DNA of 64,000 nucleotides from the NCBI GenBank assembly GCA_949287905.1, contig CASEHX010000026.1, positions 62,001 to 126,000 of the forward strand, given 5' to 3'. The number at the start of each line of letters is the position of its first letter. Position 1 is the first letter of the stretch. This stretch comes from an uncultured Olsenella sp. Its GTDB lineage: Bacteria > Actinomycetota > Coriobacteriia > Coriobacteriales > Atopobiaceae. This document shows positions 1 through 9,755 of this stretch, piece after piece. The notes below the pieces were generated by a model. It saw only the letters and a list, made by a program, of their open reading frames with translations. It ran no database searches and was not told where the DNA came from. Made by a program: the position numbers and the translations under genes.

Positions 1-356
1 CCGAGCGCATCGTCTACGGCGCCTTCAACATCGTTGCCGAGAAGAGCGGCGAGGACGCCCTCTCCGTCTTCAAGAAGGCCATGGACAACGTCCGCCCGAC
101 CCTCGAGGTCAAGCCCAAGCGCGTGGGTGGCGCCACCTACCAGGTGCCGATGGAGGTCAACTCCCGTCGCGCCACCACCCTCGCCATTCGCTGGATGGTC
201 AACTTCTCGCGTGCCCGCAAGGAGAAGACCATGGCCGAGCGTCTCGCCAACGAGATCCTCGACGCCTCCAACGGCGTCGGCGCCTCCATCAAGAAGCGCG
301 AGGACCTCTTCAAGATGGCCGAGGCCAACCGCGCCTTCTCTCACTACCGCTTCTAG
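1..356 (+). CDS. rpsG: 30S ribosomal protein S7, C-terminal part (5' end outside window)
   Basis: This is the C-terminal three quarters of ribosomal protein S7, which nucleates assembly of the 30S head and contacts mRNA and tRNA at the exit site. The reading frame is open from base 3 to a TAG stop. The conserved stretches [11 protein letters not shown]-like, [19 protein letters not shown] and [13 protein letters not shown] are all present, and the C-terminus is normal for the family. The start codon lies upstream of the window. It is followed 24 bases later by fusA, the usual str-operon order, so it is probably co-transcribed with it. Confidence 0.97.
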   Translation, partial: ERIVYGAFNIVAEKSGEDALSVFKKAMDNVRPTLEVKPKRVGGATYQVPMEVNSRRATTLAIRWMVNFSRARKEKTMAERLANEILDASNGVGASIKKREDLFKMAEANRAFSHYRF

Positions 357-380
357 TCCGCGAGAACGAGGAGAAGCCAC

Positions 381-2477
381 ATGGCAAAGGTTAAGTACAA
401 GCTCGAGGACCTCCGCAACATCGGCATCATGGCCCACATCGATGCCGGCAAGACCACCACGACGGAGCGCATCCTCTACTACACGGGCAAGACCCACAAG
501 ATCGGCGAGGTTCACGACGGCGCCGCCACCATGGACTGGATGGTCCAGGAGCAGGAGCGCGGCGTGACCATCACCTCCGCGGCCACCACGTGCTTCTGGA
601 AGGACCACGTCATCCAGATCATCGACACCCCGGGCCACGTTGACTTCACGTCCGAGGTCGAGCGCTGCCTGCGCGTCCTCGACGGTGCCGTTGCGGTCTT
701 CGACGCCGTTGCCGGCGTTCAGCCGCAGTCCGAGACCGTCTGGCGTCAGGCCACCACGTACGGCGTTCCCCGCATCGCGTTCATCAACAAGTATGACCGC
801 ATCGGCGCCGACTTCTTCCATGCCATTGAGACCATGAAGGACCGCCTGCACGCCAACGCCGTGGCGGCCCAGATCCCGATGGGCGCCGAGAACAACTTCT
901 GGGGTCTCGTCGACCTGGTCACCATGACCGCGTGGGACTTCAAGGAGGACGCCAAGGGCATGATCTACCCCGAGGCCATGGACGCCATCCCCGAGGAGTT
1001 CGTGGACCTCGCCAACGAGAAGCGCGAGGAGCTTCTCGACGCCGCCTCCAACTTCTCCGACGAGATCATGGAGGCCGTGCTCGAGGAGGCCGAGATTCCC
1101 GTCGACACCCTTAAGGCCGCCCTGCGCAAGGGCGTCATCGACGGCGAGCTCAACCTCGTCTTCGTGGGCTCCGCCTACAAGAACAAGGGCATCCAGGAGC
1201 TCCTCGACGCCGTCGTGGACTACCTCCCCAGCCCGCTCGACGTCACCGAGATCGACGGCACCACGCTCAAGGGCGAGAAGGACGTGCGTCACGCCGACCC
1301 GAAGGAGCCCTTCGCGGCCCTCGCCTTCAAGATCATGACCGACCCCTACGTCGGCAAGCTCACCTACATCCGCGTCTACTCCGGTCAGGCCGAGGCGGGC
1401 TCCTACGTCTACAACTCGGTCAAGGACAACCGCGAGCGTCTGGGCCGCATCCTCGAGATGAACGCCAACGAGCGCGTTGACCGTGACGCCTGCTCCGCCG
1501 GTGACATCGTCGCCTGCGTCGGCCTCAAGAACACCACCACCGGCGAGACCCTCTGCGACGAGAAGCACCCGATCATCCTCGAGTCCATCGAGTTCGCCAC
1601 GCCGGTCATCTCCGTTGCCGTTGAGCCCAAGACCAAGGCCGAGCAGGACAAGATGTCCGTGGGCCTGGCCAAGCTCGCCGAGGAGGACCCGACGTTCCAG
1701 GTCCACACCGACCACGAGACCGGCCAGACCATCATCTCCGGCATGGGCGAGCTTCACCTCGAGATCATCGTCGACCGTCTGCGTCGCGAGTTCAAGGTCG
1801 ACTGCAACGTCGGCAAGCCGCAGGTCGCCTACCGCGAGACCGCCGGCAAGGCCGTCATGCACGCCGAGGGCAAGTTCGTCCGCCAGTCCGGCGGCCGCGG
1901 CCAGTACGGCCACGCCGTCATCGACATGGAGCCCAACGAGGAGGGCAAGGGCTACGAGTTCGAGAACGCCATCGTCGGTGGCGTGATCCCGAAGGAGTAC
2001 ATCCCCTCCATCGACAAGGGCATCCAGGAGGCGCTCGAGAGCGGCGTCATCGCCGGCTACCCGGTCGTCGACATCAAGGTCAAGCTCATCGACGGCTCCT
2101 ACCACGAGGTCGACTCCTCCGAGGCCGCCTTCAAGATCGCCGGCTCCATGGCCATCAAGGACGCCCTCAAGAAGTCCGACCCGGTTCTTCTCGAGCCGAT
2201 CGAGGAGGTCGAGGTCGAGACTCCCGAGCAGTACATGGGCGACGTCATGGGCAACCTCTCCTCCCGCCGCGGCAAGATCGAGGGCATGGAGGACCGTCGC
2301 GACACCAAGGTGATCCGCGCCAAGGTGCCGCTGGGCGAGATGTTCGGCTACGCCACCGACCTCCGCTCCCAAACCCAGGGCCGTGCGAGCTACACCATGC
2401 AGTTCGACTCCTACGAGCCCGTCCCGAAGAACATTCGCGACGAGATCGTCGCCAAGAACGGCGGAAACGCTTCCTAA
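381..2477 (+). CDS. fusA: Elongation factor G
   Basis: This 698-residue GTPase drives translocation of tRNAs and mRNA after peptide bond formation and helps ribosome recycling. The P-loop [13 protein letters not shown] lies near residues 18-30, followed by the switch II motif DTPGHVDF and the G4 motif NKYD (most homologues have NKMD). The C-terminal domains IV and V are complete, including the [10 protein letters not shown] segment. The length matches canonical bacterial EF-G. It lies between rpsG and rpsJ as in str operons, and the ATG follows a purine-rich AACGAGGAG ribosome binding site. Confidence 0.98.
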   Translation: MAKVKYKLEDLRNIGIMAHIDAGKTTTTERILYYTGKTHKIGEVHDGAATMDWMVQEQERGVTITSAATTCFWKDHVIQIIDTPGHVDFTSEVERCLRVLDGAVAVFDAVAGVQPQSETVWRQATTYGVPRIAFINKYDRIGADFFHAIETMKDRLHANAVAAQIPMGAENNFWGLVDLVTMTAWDFKEDAKGMIYPEAMDAIPEEFVDLANEKREELLDAASNFSDEIMEAVLEEAEIPVDTLKAALRKGVIDGELNLVFVGSAYKNKGIQELLDAVVDYLPSPLDVTEIDGTTLKGEKDVRHADPKEPFAALAFKIMTDPYVGKLTYIRVYSGQAEAGSYVYNSVKDNRERLGRILEMNANERVDRDACSAGDIVACVGLKNTTTGETLCDEKHPIILESIEFATPVISVAVEPKTKAEQDKMSVGLAKLAEEDPTFQVHTDHETGQTIISGMGELHLEIIVDRLRREFKVDCNVGKPQVAYRETAGKAVMHAEGKFVRQSGGRGQYGHAVIDMEPNEEGKGYEFENAIVGGVIPKEYIPSIDKGIQEALESGVIAGYPVVDIKVKLIDGSYHEVDSSEAAFKIAGSMAIKDALKKSDPVLLEPIEEVEVETPEQYMGDVMGNLSSRRGKIEGMEDRRDTKVIRAKVPLGEMFGYATDLRSQTQGRASYTMQFDSYEPVPKNIRDEIVAKNGGNAS

Positions 2478-2516
2478 GTCAACGACCACGAGCCCTAGCT
2501 CATTTGGAGGTACAAA

Positions 2517-2825
2517 GTGTCAAGCCAGAAGATCAGGATTCGCCTCAAGGGCTACGACCACGAGGTCGTTGATCAGTCCGCGAAGCTCATCGTCGACACC
2601 GCCCAGAAGACGGGCGCCCGCGTGTCCGGTCCCATCCCCCTGCCCACCGAGCGCAACCTCTACACGGTCATCCGCTCGCCGCACAAGGACAAGGACTCCC
2701 GCGAGCAGTTTGAGATGCGCACCCACAAGCGCCTCATCGACATCCTCGACCCGGCTGCCGCCACGGTTGACTCGCTCATGCGTCTTGACCTCCCGGCCGG
2801 CGTGGACATCGAGATCAAGCTCTAA
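2517..2825 (+). CDS. rpsJ: 30S ribosomal protein S10
   Basis: This 102-residue protein is S10, a 30S head protein that also pairs with NusB/NusG in antitermination. The frame begins with GTG six bases after a TTGGAGG ribosome binding site and contains the conserved [17 protein letters not shown] start and the LPT and [18 protein letters not shown] segments. The length is typical. In most bacteria rpsJ opens the S10 operon and is followed by rplC; here it is followed by a large hairpin and unrelated sequence, so it is the last gene of the visible str-type operon. Confidence 0.97.
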   Translation: MSSQKIRIRLKGYDHEVVDQSAKLIVDTAQKTGARVSGPIPLPTERNLYTVIRSPHKDKDSREQFEMRTHKRLIDILDPAAATVDSLMRLDLPAGVDIEIKL

Positions 2826-2849
2826 GGCCGTAGGTCCTTAACGCTTAAG

Positions 2850-2929
2850 GGGGAGCCCCCGGAATTCCACGCAAGAGTGTTCGCGCTTTGCGCTCAAAAG
2901 CTCTTGCTTAGGAATTCCGGGGGCTCCCC
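2850..2929 (+). terminator. Large hairpin ending the rpsG-fusA-rpsJ operon
   Basis: A perfect 19-bp inverted repeat (arm GGGGAGCCCCCGGAATTCC at 2850-2868, partner at 2911-2929) encloses an inner 7-bp stem GCAAGAG/CTCTTGC. It starts 25 bases after the rpsJ stop. There is no U-tract on the plus strand, so it may act as a pause, processing or mobile repeat element rather than a classical intrinsic terminator. Confidence 0.6.
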
Positions 2930-3035
2930 GCGTTCTGGTCACAACATGCCCCGCCGAGGGGTTTGGTTGCGGTGGTGACGCGCTCGGTGCGTTGCAGGGT
3001 GTGGTGGAGGGAAGCCGCCAATAATGCGTTGATCG

Positions 3036-3136
3036 AAATCGCGACCTATGGCAGGAATTGTGTGCCATAGGTCGCGATTTTGCGCACAGGGCGAGAAGAA
3101 CGCCCAGTTGGCCCTTCTCGCCCTGTGCCATAGGTC
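3036..3136. repeat. Two adjacent perfect hairpins sharing words
   Basis: The first hairpin has 18-bp arms (AAATCGCGACCTATGGCA at 3036-3053, complement at 3063-3080). The second has 14-bp arms (CACAGGGCGAGAAG at 3085-3098, complement at 3114-3127). A further copy of CCATAGGTC follows at 3128-3136. The word GCGAGAAGAAC seen here recurs near 3213 and near 25202, so this looks like a dispersed repeat family. No protein is supported here. The 2826-3248 gap otherwise holds only the upstream hairpin and a short leader for the next gene. Confidence 0.6.
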
Positions 3137-3248
3137 AACATTTCGCGCAGGCATACGCTGGCCGGGTTGTTGGGGCGAGTGTTGCGCAGCAGAAACCCTC
3201 GCCGTGTATGATGGCGAGAAGAACGGTTGCGCTGAGAGGGGACTCGCC

Positions 3249-3851
3249 ATGAACATCGTTTGTCTCGACCTTGAGGGCGTGCTCGTGCCGGAGATCTGGA
3301 TCGCGTTCTCCGAGGAGTCCGGCATCCCCGAGCTCTCGCGCACCACGCGCGACGAGCCCGACTACGACAGGCTCATGGCCTTCCGCATCGAGGTGCTGCG
3401 CGAGCACGGGCTCGGCCTCCCGCAGATACAGGACGTCATCTCCCGCATCGACCCCCTGCCGGGGGCGCACGAGTTTCTCGACGCCCTGCGTCAGCGCACG
3501 CAGGTGGTGATTCTCTCCGACACGTTCGAGGAGTTTGCCAAGCCGCTCATGGCCAAGCTCGGCTGGCCCACGCTGCTCTGCAACTCGCTTGAGGTCTCCC
3601 CCGAAGGGGAGATCATCGCCCACCGCATGCGCTGCGAGAACTCCAAGCTCACGACCGTGCGCGCGCTTCAGAGCTGCGGCTTTGACACCATCGCCGCCGG
3701 CGACTCCTTCAACGACCTCGCGATGATCCGGGCGAGCAAGGCGGGCTTCCTCTTCCGCAGCACCCCGCAGATTCAGGCGGACAACCCCGATCTCCCGGCG
3801 TTTGAGGAGTACGACGATCTTCTCGTTGGCATCGTTGACGCGTTGGGGTAG
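3249..3851 (+). CDS. thrH: ThrH-type phosphoserine phosphatase / homoserine phosphotransferase
   Basis: This 200-residue HAD-superfamily protein closely resembles ThrH, which dephosphorylates phosphoserine and in Pseudomonas can also pass the phosphate to homoserine. The nucleophile motif DLEGVLVPEIWIAF (D7, E9) is the ThrH signature. Motif II SDT is at residues 90-92, a lysine at about 133, and motif IV GDSFND at 151-156. The ATG was chosen over an upstream in-frame start because homology begins there and the upstream sequence is hairpin repeat. It stands alone between rpsJ and rplE, where ribosomal genes are expected. Its serine/threonine metabolic role is inferred from the family. Confidence 0.88.
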   Translation: MNIVCLDLEGVLVPEIWIAFSEESGIPELSRTTRDEPDYDRLMAFRIEVLREHGLGLPQIQDVISRIDPLPGAHEFLDALRQRTQVVILSDTFEEFAKPLMAKLGWPTLLCNSLEVSPEGEIIAHRMRCENSKLTTVRALQSCGFDTIAAGDSFNDLAMIRASKAGFLFRSTPQIQADNPDLPAFEEYDDLLVGIVDALG

Positions 3852-3861
3852 GGTGCCGCGC

Positions 3862-4140
3862 GCTTGACCATATGGGGCTCGTCTCAGCTTTTGGCGCCGC
3901 ATGCTTGACAATATCGGGCTCGTCTCAGCTTTTGGTGCGATGCGCTTGACAATATCGGGCTTGTCTCAGGATTTTGCCGTGATTTGCCTGAGACGAGCCC
4001 GCTTTCGTCAAGCGAGAAGCACCCCGACCCTGAGACGAGCCCGCTTTCGTCAAGCGAGAAGCACCCCGACCCTGAGACGAGCCCGCTTTCGTCAAGCGAG
4101 AAGCCCCTCGGCCCTGAGACGAGCCCGCATTTCCCGAGCG
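3862..4140. repeat. Tandem and inverted array of a 41-42 bp unit
   Basis: Three direct copies beginning GCTTGAC and containing CGGGCTCGTCTCAG start at 3862, 3903 and 3944 (41-bp period). Four copies in the opposite orientation begin CTGAGACGAGCCCG at 3988, 4030, 4072 and 4114 (42-bp period). The two blocks are inverted relative to each other, so the array can fold into a large cruciform. The four-copy block is nearly identical between its first copies. Open frames across it are only low-complexity artefacts of the repeat. This accounts for most of the gene-free stretch 3852-4340. Confidence 0.85.
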
Positions 4141-4183
4141 AGAATCGTGCGAATGTGCAGGAACGGTGCCGTAAAGATCCCGG

Positions 4184-4212
4184 TTTCATTTTGTGGAGAA
4201 AGGGCGTAATAT
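4184..4212 (+). promoter_or_regulatory. Candidate promoter for the rplE-led operon
   Basis: A -10 like TAATAT (4207-4212) lies 17 bases downstream of a weak -35 TTTCAT (4184-4189), just after the repeat array. A leader of about 120 bases follows, including a hairpin GCACG...CGTGC around 4291-4313, before the rplE ribosome binding site. Because the S10 operon is interrupted upstream, a local promoter is expected here. This is prediction only. Confidence 0.4.
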
Positions 4213-4340
4213 GTTTCCTTGCGTCTGTAGGTAGGGAGGATTCTGCCTCGGCCGCATGACAAGGCTCCCGGCCCCGCCAAGGCAGGGAGGCACGAGGTTG
4301 GAAACCCCGTGCTGAGAACCCCAGGATCTAAGGAGTGAAC

Positions 4341-4898
4341 ATGGCAGACAAGTACGTCCCGCGTCTCAAGGAGCAGTATTTCGCCACCGTGCGTGACGAG
4401 CTCCAGAAGCAGTTTGGCTACAAGAACGTCAACCAGATCCCCAAGATCGAGAAGATCGTGGTCAACATGGGCGTCGGCGAGGCCGCCACGGATGCCAAGG
4501 CCATCGACGGCGCCGTTGCCGACCTGCGCGCCATCACCGGCCAGCAGCCGCTGATCACCCACGCCCGCAAGTCCATCGCTACCTTCAAGCTCCGCGCCGG
4601 CATGCCGATCGGCGCCAAGGTCACCCTCCGCGGCGACCGCATGTGGGAGTTCTTCGATCGTCTCATCTCCATCGCCATCCCGCGCATCCGCGACTTCCGC
4701 GGCATCTCCCCGAAGAGCTTCGACGGCCGTGGCAACTTCTCCATGGGCGTCACCGAGCAGCTCATCTTCCCGGAGATCGACTTCGACAAGATCGATCACA
4801 CCCGCGGCATGGACATCACCATCGTGACCACCGCTCAGACCGACGAGGAGGGCAAGGCGCTTCTCAAGGCCTTCCACTTCCCGTTCAAGGCTGAGTAG
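4341..4898 (+). CDS. rplE: 50S ribosomal protein L5
   Basis: This 185-residue protein is L5, which binds 5S rRNA and forms the central protuberance and a bridge to the 30S head. Conserved segments include [15 protein letters not shown], the [16 protein letters not shown] motif and PRIRDFRGI. The ATG is preferred to a GTG six bases upstream because the AAGGAG ribosome binding site directly abuts that GTG and is well spaced from the ATG. It heads the spc part of the cluster here, which is unusual: rplN and rplX normally come immediately before it. Confidence 0.97.
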   Translation: MADKYVPRLKEQYFATVRDELQKQFGYKNVNQIPKIEKIVVNMGVGEAATDAKAIDGAVADLRAITGQQPLITHARKSIATFKLRAGMPIGAKVTLRGDRMWEFFDRLISIAIPRIRDFRGISPKSFDGRGNFSMGVTEQLIFPEIDFDKIDHTRGMDITIVTTAQTDEEGKALLKAFHFPFKAE

Positions 4899-4963
4899 GT
4901 CGTATAGCAGATAAGGACCGGGCGCCCCGGCGCCCGGCCGAGAGTTTCTCTGAAGGAGGATTT

Positions 4964-5149
4964 GTGGCTAAGACATCGATGATCGTCAAGGCGTCGCGCG
5001 AGCCGAAGTACTCGACCCGCAAGCAGAACCGTTGCCAGCGCTGTGGGCGTCCCCACTCCGTCTATCGCAAGTTCGGGCTCTGCCGCGTGTGCTTCCGCGA
5101 GCTTGCGAGCACGGGCGAGCTTCCTGGCGTCCGCAAGGCCAGCTGGTAG
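4964..5149 (+). CDS. rpsZ: 30S ribosomal protein S14, zinc-binding type
   Basis: This 61-residue protein is the short type Z form of S14, a 30S head protein. It has the zinc-finger pair CQRCG and CRVC, which distinguishes it from the longer zinc-free form. The GTG start follows an AAGGAGGA ribosome binding site. It lies between rplE and rpsH, the standard spc order. Confidence 0.96.
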   Translation: MAKTSMIVKASREPKYSTRKQNRCQRCGRPHSVYRKFGLCRVCFRELASTGELPGVRKASW

Positions 5150-5239
5150 GACGCAAAGGGCTCTGACGCCCAGGCGCGCGTGCCACGGGTGCGTGCGAAC
5201 CGGGCACTCAGGTTCATCATTGACGAAGGAGAAGTATCA

Positions 5240-5638
5240 ATGAAGATTACCGATCCCATTTCCGACATGCTGACGCGTATCCGCAACGCGAACGCAGCCA
5301 ACAAGGCCGAGGTGTCCATGCCCTCGACCAAGGTGCTCGTTGAGGTTGCCCGCGTCATCTGCGAGGAGGGCTACATCGCGGGTTACGAGGTTGAGGACAC
5401 CACCCCGCAGAAGACCCTCCACATCACCCTCAAGTACGGCGCTCGCCACGCCAAGGTCATCCGCGGCATCCGTCGCATCTCCAAGCCTGGCCTGCGCATC
5501 TACTCCACCGCGGACAAGCTTCCGCGCGTGCTCGGTGGTCTCGGCACCGCCGTCATCTCCACCTCCAAGGGCATGATGTGCGACCGCGATGCTCGCAAGC
5601 TCGGCATCGGCGGCGAGATTATCGCCTACGTCTGGTAA
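5240..5638 (+). CDS. rpsH: 30S ribosomal protein S8
   Basis: This 132-residue protein is S8, a primary 16S rRNA binder that in many bacteria also represses the spc operon by binding its mRNA. The frame starts [17 protein letters not shown], the classical S8 start, after a GAAGGAGAAG ribosome binding site. The C-terminal [20 protein letters not shown] block is intact. An upstream in-frame start is possible but homology begins at this ATG. Confidence 0.97.
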   Translation: MKITDPISDMLTRIRNANAANKAEVSMPSTKVLVEVARVICEEGYIAGYEVEDTTPQKTLHITLKYGARHAKVIRGIRRISKPGLRIYSTADKLPRVLGGLGTAVISTSKGMMCDRDARKLGIGGEIIAYVW

Positions 5639-5666
5639 CTCTCGGCAGGAATGAAAGGAGACAGCC

Positions 5667-6203
5667 GTGTCTCGTATTGGTAAGCAGCCTGTCCAGGTTC
5701 CGGCCGGAGTCACTGTGACAGTCAACGGAAGCACCGTCACCGTCAAGGGCGGGAAGGGCGAGCTCACCCGCACCTTCTCCGACCTCGTTGAGATCAAGGA
5801 GGAGGGCGAGGAGCTCCTCGTCGTCCGCGTGGACGAGTCCACCGCCTCCAACGCCCAGCAGGGCCTCACCCGCACCCTTCTGCACAACATGGTCGTGGGC
5901 GTCTCTGAGGGCTTTGAGAAGAAGCTCGAGCTCACCGGTGTTGGCTACCGTGCCACGCTCAAGGGCAAGGACCTCGACCTTTCCCTCGGCTACTCTCACC
6001 CCGTGATCTACGTCTGCCCCGAGAACATCACGTTCGAGGTGCCCGACAACACCCACATCAACGTCAAGGGCATCTCCAAGGAGCAGGTCGGCCAGGTCGC
6101 CGCTGAGATCCGTATGAAGCGCCCGCCCGAGCCGTACAAGGGCAAGGGCATCCACTACGTGGGCGAGCACATCCGCAGGAAGCTCGGCAAGGCCGCCAAG
6201 TAG
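5667..6203 (+). CDS. rplF: 50S ribosomal protein L6
   Basis: This 178-residue protein is L6, located near the factor-binding site of the 50S subunit. It begins MSRIGKQPVQVPAGV and retains the second L6 domain ending with the RRPPEPYKGKGI-like segment and C-terminal RRKLGKAAK. The GTG start follows GAAAGGAGA. Its position between rpsH and rplR is canonical. Confidence 0.97.
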   Translation: MSRIGKQPVQVPAGVTVTVNGSTVTVKGGKGELTRTFSDLVEIKEEGEELLVVRVDESTASNAQQGLTRTLLHNMVVGVSEGFEKKLELTGVGYRATLKGKDLDLSLGYSHPVIYVCPENITFEVPDNTHINVKGISKEQVGQVAAEIRMKRPPEPYKGKGIHYVGEHIRRKLGKAAK

Positions 6204-6262
6204 CCTCGAGGGTCATAAAAGACCATCACCCCGTCAGGTGATGGCACGTCTAAGGAGAAGGA

Positions 6263-6631
6263 ATGAACAAGCAGCAGGCGAAGAAGGCCGGTCTCAAGCG
6301 CCGCGAGCGCCGCACCCGCGCCAAGATCTTCGGCACCGCTGAGCGTCCGCGCCTCAGCGTGCACCGCACCAACGCTCACATCTACGCTCAGCTCATCGAT
6401 GACGCCGACGGCAAGACCATCTGCTCTGCCTCGACCCTCGACCCCGAGTTCCGCGCCACGGGCAAGATCGGCTCCAACAAGGAGGCCGCTGAGTTCGTTG
6501 GCGAGCTCGTGGGCAAGCGCGCCGTCGAGAAGGGCGTCACCACGGTCACCTTTGACCGCGGTGGCCGCATCTATCACGGCCGTGTCAAGGCTCTGGCAGA
6601 CGGTGCCCGCAACGCGGGCCTGAAGTTCTAG
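6263..6631 (+). CDS. rplR: 50S ribosomal protein L18
   Basis: This 122-residue protein is L18, which binds 5S rRNA together with L5 in the central protuberance. It has the basic N-terminus [13 protein letters not shown] and the conserved [20 protein letters not shown] and [17 protein letters not shown] segments. The ATG is preceded by AAGGAGAAGG. It is nine bases from rpsE. Confidence 0.97.
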   Translation: MNKQQAKKAGLKRRERRTRAKIFGTAERPRLSVHRTNAHIYAQLIDDADGKTICSASTLDPEFRATGKIGSNKEAAEFVGELVGKRAVEKGVTTVTFDRGGRIYHGRVKALADGARNAGLKF

Positions 6632-6640
6632 GAGGATTCA

Positions 6641-7162
6641 ATGGCACGAGATCGCAAGCGCCAGCAGGACACGGATCTTCAGGAGCGCGTCGTCTTCATC
6701 CACCGTGTCTCCAAGACCGTCAAGGGCGGCCGTCGCATGTCCCTCGTCGCCCTCGTGGTCGTGGGTGACGGCAAGGGCAACGTTGGCCTCGGCATGGGCA
6801 AGTCCGCCGAGGTGCCCCTGGCCATTTCCAAGGGCGTCGAGGACGCCAAGAAGAACATGTTCCACGTGCCCGTCACCGAGCACGGGACCATCCCGCACGC
6901 CGTCGAGGGCCACTATGGCGCCGGCCACGTGCTGATCAAGCCGGCCATCGAGGGTACCGGCGTCATCGCCGGCGGCCCCGTCCGCCCGCTCTTCGAGCTC
7001 GCTGGCATCACCAACGTGCTCTCCAAGTCCCTCGGCACCAACAACGCCATGAACATCATCAAGGCTGCCGCCGAGGGCCTCAAGGAGCTCTCCAGCCCCG
7101 CTCAGACCGCTGAGCGTCGCGGCATCACGGTCAGCGAGATGTTCGCCGGGAAGGAGAACTAA
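6641..7162 (+). CDS. rpsE: 30S ribosomal protein S5
   Basis: This 173-residue protein is S5, a 30S body protein involved in decoding fidelity and mRNA unwinding at the entry channel. The N-terminal double-stranded RNA-binding-like domain contains [18 protein letters not shown], and the second domain contains [20 protein letters not shown]. The start follows TAGGAGGATTC. It is two bases from rpmD, indicating tight co-translation. Confidence 0.97.
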   Translation: MARDRKRQQDTDLQERVVFIHRVSKTVKGGRRMSLVALVVVGDGKGNVGLGMGKSAEVPLAISKGVEDAKKNMFHVPVTEHGTIPHAVEGHYGAGHVLIKPAIEGTGVIAGGPVRPLFELAGITNVLSKSLGTNNAMNIIKAAAEGLKELSSPAQTAERRGITVSEMFAGKEN

Positions 7163-7164
7163 CG

Positions 7165-7350
7165 ATGGCTCAGTCCCTCAAGATCAAGCTCGTCAAGAGC
7201 GCCGTCGCCTCCGTCAAGAAGGACCAGACGGCCACCTGCCGTGCCCTCGGCCTCCGCAAGATCGGCGACGTCGTCGAGCAGCCGGACAACCCGAGCATCC
7301 GTGGAATGATCTTCAAGGTCAAGCACCTTGTGGTCGTTGAAGAGAACTAG
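7165..7350 (+). CDS. rpmD: 50S ribosomal protein L30
   Basis: This 61-residue protein is L30, a small 50S protein with the conserved LKIKLVKS start, the [12 protein letters not shown] core and the [12 protein letters not shown] end. Its stop is nine bases before rplO. It overlaps no other gene, and length and order are as expected for the spc cluster. Confidence 0.96.
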   Translation: MAQSLKIKLVKSAVASVKKDQTATCRALGLRKIGDVVEQPDNPSIRGMIFKVKHLVVVEEN

Positions 7351-7359
7351 GAGTCACTC

Positions 7360-7809
7360 ATGCAGCTCAACGATCTGCGTCCCGCTGAGGGCTCGCGTAA
7401 GAACCGCAAGCGCATCGGCCGCGGCAACTCGTCCGGCCATGGCACCACCGCCGGCCGCGGCACCAAGGGTCAGCTCTCCCGCTCCGGTGGCGGCAAGGGC
7501 AAGGGCTTCGAGGGTGGCCAGCAGCCGCTCGCGATGCGCCTCCCCAAGCTCCCCGGCTTCATCAACCACAACCGCGTTGAGTACGCTCCGGTGAACGTTG
7601 CCCGTCTCGACGCGCTGTTCACCGACGGAGAGACCGTCGACGCCGATACCCTGGTTGCAAAGGGCGTCATTAAGCACAACTATGTTCCTGTGAAGGTCCT
7701 CGGCGACGGCGAGCTCACCAAGAAGCTCACTGTCAAGGTGGACAAGGTCTCCGCCTCTGCCAAGGCTAAGATCGAGGCGGCCGGAGGAAAGGTCGAGCAG
7801 GCGTGCTAA
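7360..7809 (+). CDS. rplO: 50S ribosomal protein L15
   Basis: This 149-residue protein is L15, a late-assembling 50S protein. The glycine- and basic-rich N-terminal arm ([17 protein letters not shown]) and the [15 protein letters not shown] segment are diagnostic. Its last seven bases overlap the start of secY, suggesting translational coupling between the ribosomal and secretion genes. Confidence 0.97.
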   Translation: MQLNDLRPAEGSRKNRKRIGRGNSSGHGTTAGRGTKGQLSRSGGGKGKGFEGGQQPLAMRLPKLPGFINHNRVEYAPVNVARLDALFTDGETVDADTLVAKGVIKHNYVPVKVLGDGELTKKLTVKVDKVSASAKAKIEAAGGKVEQAC

Positions 7810-9080
7810 AGGGAATCGCCAACGCGTTCCGCGTTCCGGAGCTCAGGAAGAAGCTGCTGCTCACTGCGGCAATCCTTCTCCTGTACCGCTTCGGTGCCTA
7901 TCTGCCCGTTCCGGGCGCCCCGTTCCAGGACCTGCTCGGTGCCTACCAGAGCGGCATGGCCGACAGCGGCGCCATGGCGGTGCTCAACCTGTTCTCGGGC
8001 GGCGCTCTCTCGCGCATGTCCGTGTTCAGCCTGGGCATCATGCCCTACATCACGGCCCAGATCATCCTGCAGCTCCTGCAGGCGGTCATCCCCTCCCTTG
8101 GCGAGCTCGCCAAGGAGGGTGAGGCCGGCCAGCGCAAGATCACGCAGTACACGCGCTACCTCACCATCGTGCTCGCGCTGCTCAACGCCGTCGGCTATCT
8201 GTTCATGTTCAGGAGCTACGGCGTGAGCCTCGCCAACACGGGCGCCCCCGAGGTTCTTCTCGACATCATGATCGTCTTCACGATGGTCGTTGGCGCCATG
8301 GTCATCATGTGGCTCGGCGAGATCATCACGCAGCGCGGCGTGGGCAACGGCATGTCGCTCATCATCTTCGCGAACATCATGTCCGGCCTGCCCTCCTCGC
8401 TGATCTCCTCGATCGGCGACACGGGCAGCATCATCCTGACCGCCGTCACGTTCGTGGTCATCCTGGTGATCATCCCGCTCATCGTGTTCGTCGAGCGCGG
8501 TCAGCGCCGCATCCCCATCCAGTACGCCAAGCGCGTGGTGGGTCGTAGGATGATGGGTGGTCAGACCACCTACCTTCCGATCAAGGTCAACACCGCCGGC
8601 GTCGTGCCGATCATCTTTGCCTCGGCGATCCTGTATCTCCCGGCGCAGCTCGCGGTGTTCTTCCCCACGGTCGAGTGGGTCCAGGCTTTTGCCAACGCCC
8701 TCTCCGCCGGCTGGATCAACTGGGTGCTCTCCGTCGTGCTGATCGTGGCCTTCGCGTACTTCTACTCCTCGATGGTCTTCAACCCCACCGAGACCGCGGA
8801 GCAGCTGCGCAAGCAGGGCGGCTTTATCCCCGGTGTTCGTCCGGGTGCCGCAACGGCGACCTACATCAAGAGCGCCATCGATCACGTGACGCTCCCGGGC
8901 GCCCTGTTCATGGCCGTTCTGGCGGTCGTGCCCACGATCATCTTCTGGTTCACGGGCAACCCGCTCATCCAGGCCTTTGGCGGCACCTCGGTGCTGATCA
9001 TGGTTGGTGTTGCCATGGACACGCTCTCGTCCATCGAGAGCCAGCTCAAGATGCACAACTACGACGGCTTCTTCAAGTAG
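7803..9080 (+). CDS. secY: Preprotein translocase subunit SecY
   Basis: This 425-residue membrane protein is the channel subunit of the Sec translocon. It has the expected ten hydrophobic segments, the plug and lateral-gate regions, and conserved motifs such as [31 protein letters not shown] and the cytosolic ERGQRRIP loop. The frame starts with GTG inside the rplO 3' end. It is followed by adk and map, the usual arrangement in Gram-positive spc clusters. Confidence 0.97.
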   Translation: MLKGIANAFRVPELRKKLLLTAAILLLYRFGAYLPVPGAPFQDLLGAYQSGMADSGAMAVLNLFSGGALSRMSVFSLGIMPYITAQIILQLLQAVIPSLGELAKEGEAGQRKITQYTRYLTIVLALLNAVGYLFMFRSYGVSLANTGAPEVLLDIMIVFTMVVGAMVIMWLGEIITQRGVGNGMSLIIFANIMSGLPSSLISSIGDTGSIILTAVTFVVILVIIPLIVFVERGQRRIPIQYAKRVVGRRMMGGQTTYLPIKVNTAGVVPIIFASAILYLPAQLAVFFPTVEWVQAFANALSAGWINWVLSVVLIVAFAYFYSSMVFNPTETAEQLRKQGGFIPGVRPGAATATYIKSAIDHVTLPGALFMAVLAVVPTIIFWFTGNPLIQAFGGTSVLIMVGVAMDTLSSIESQLKMHNYDGFFK

Positions 9081-9128
9081 TCCGCGTGGTTTAGGTAAGG
9101 TAAGCAGCTAGGAAAGGCGGTCCGCATC

Positions 9129-9755
9129 ATGAACATCGTTCTTCTCGGCGCCCCCGGCGCAGGTAAGGGAACCCAGGCTCAGAAGCTTGTCGAAGAGTAC
9201 GGCCTGGCCCACATCTCCACCGGCGACCTGCTGCGCGCTGCCATCAAGGAGGGCTCCAAGCTTGGCAAGAAGGCCAAGGGCTACATGGACGAGGGCAAGC
9301 TCGTTCCCGACGACCTGGTCATCGACCTCGTCAAGGAGCGTCTCGAGGCCGACGATGCCCAGAAGGGCTTCATCCTCGACGGCTTCCCGCGCAACACCGC
9401 CCAGGCCGTGACGCTCGACTCCGAGCTCTCCGCCATGGGCCGCACGCTCGATGCCGCCCTGCTCGTCTCCGTTGAGCCCGCGGTCATCGTCGAGCGCCTG
9501 AGCTCCCGTCGCACCTGCCGCGGCTGCGGCTACACCGCGCCCGCAGGCGTTGACACCTGCCCGCGCTGCGGTGGTGAGATGTACCAGCGTGACGACGACA
9601 AGCCTGAGACGATCCAGCACCGCCTCGACGTCTATCAGTCCCAGACCGCGCCGCTCGTCGAGTACTACCGCGGCCACTCCATTCTCAAGGAGGTTGACGG
9701 AGACCGTCCGGTCGACGAGGTCTATGCCGACGTCAAGGTTCTCCTCGGTCTATGA
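9129..9755 (+). CDS. adk: Adenylate kinase
   Basis: This 208-residue enzyme interconverts ATP plus AMP with two ADP. The P-loop GAPGAGKGTQA starts near residue 7 and the AMP-binding DGFPRN segment is present. The LID carries four cysteines, C-x2-C and C-x2-C (CRGCG, CPRCG), indicating the zinc-binding Gram-positive type. Its final ATGA overlaps the map start, so the two are translationally coupled. Confidence 0.97.
   Translation: MNIVLLGAPGAGKGTQAQKLVEEYGLAHISTGDLLRAAIKEGSKLGKKAKGYMDEGKLVPDDLVIDLVKERLEADDAQKGFILDGFPRNTAQAVTLDSELSAMGRTLDAALLVSVEPAVIVERLSSRRTCRGCGYTAPAGVDTCPRCGGEMYQRDDDKPETIQHRLDVYQSQTAPLVEYYRGHSILKEVDGDRPVDEVYADVKVLLGL

Noticed and set aside
3862-4140. CRISPR array
   Set aside because: The 41-42 bp units have no unique spacers of constant length and repeat throughout, in two orientations; no cas genes are nearby.
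3884-4189. Minus-strand protein with repeated LDESGLVSG units
   Set aside because: It is only a translation of the DNA repeat array, with no start signal or conserved domain.
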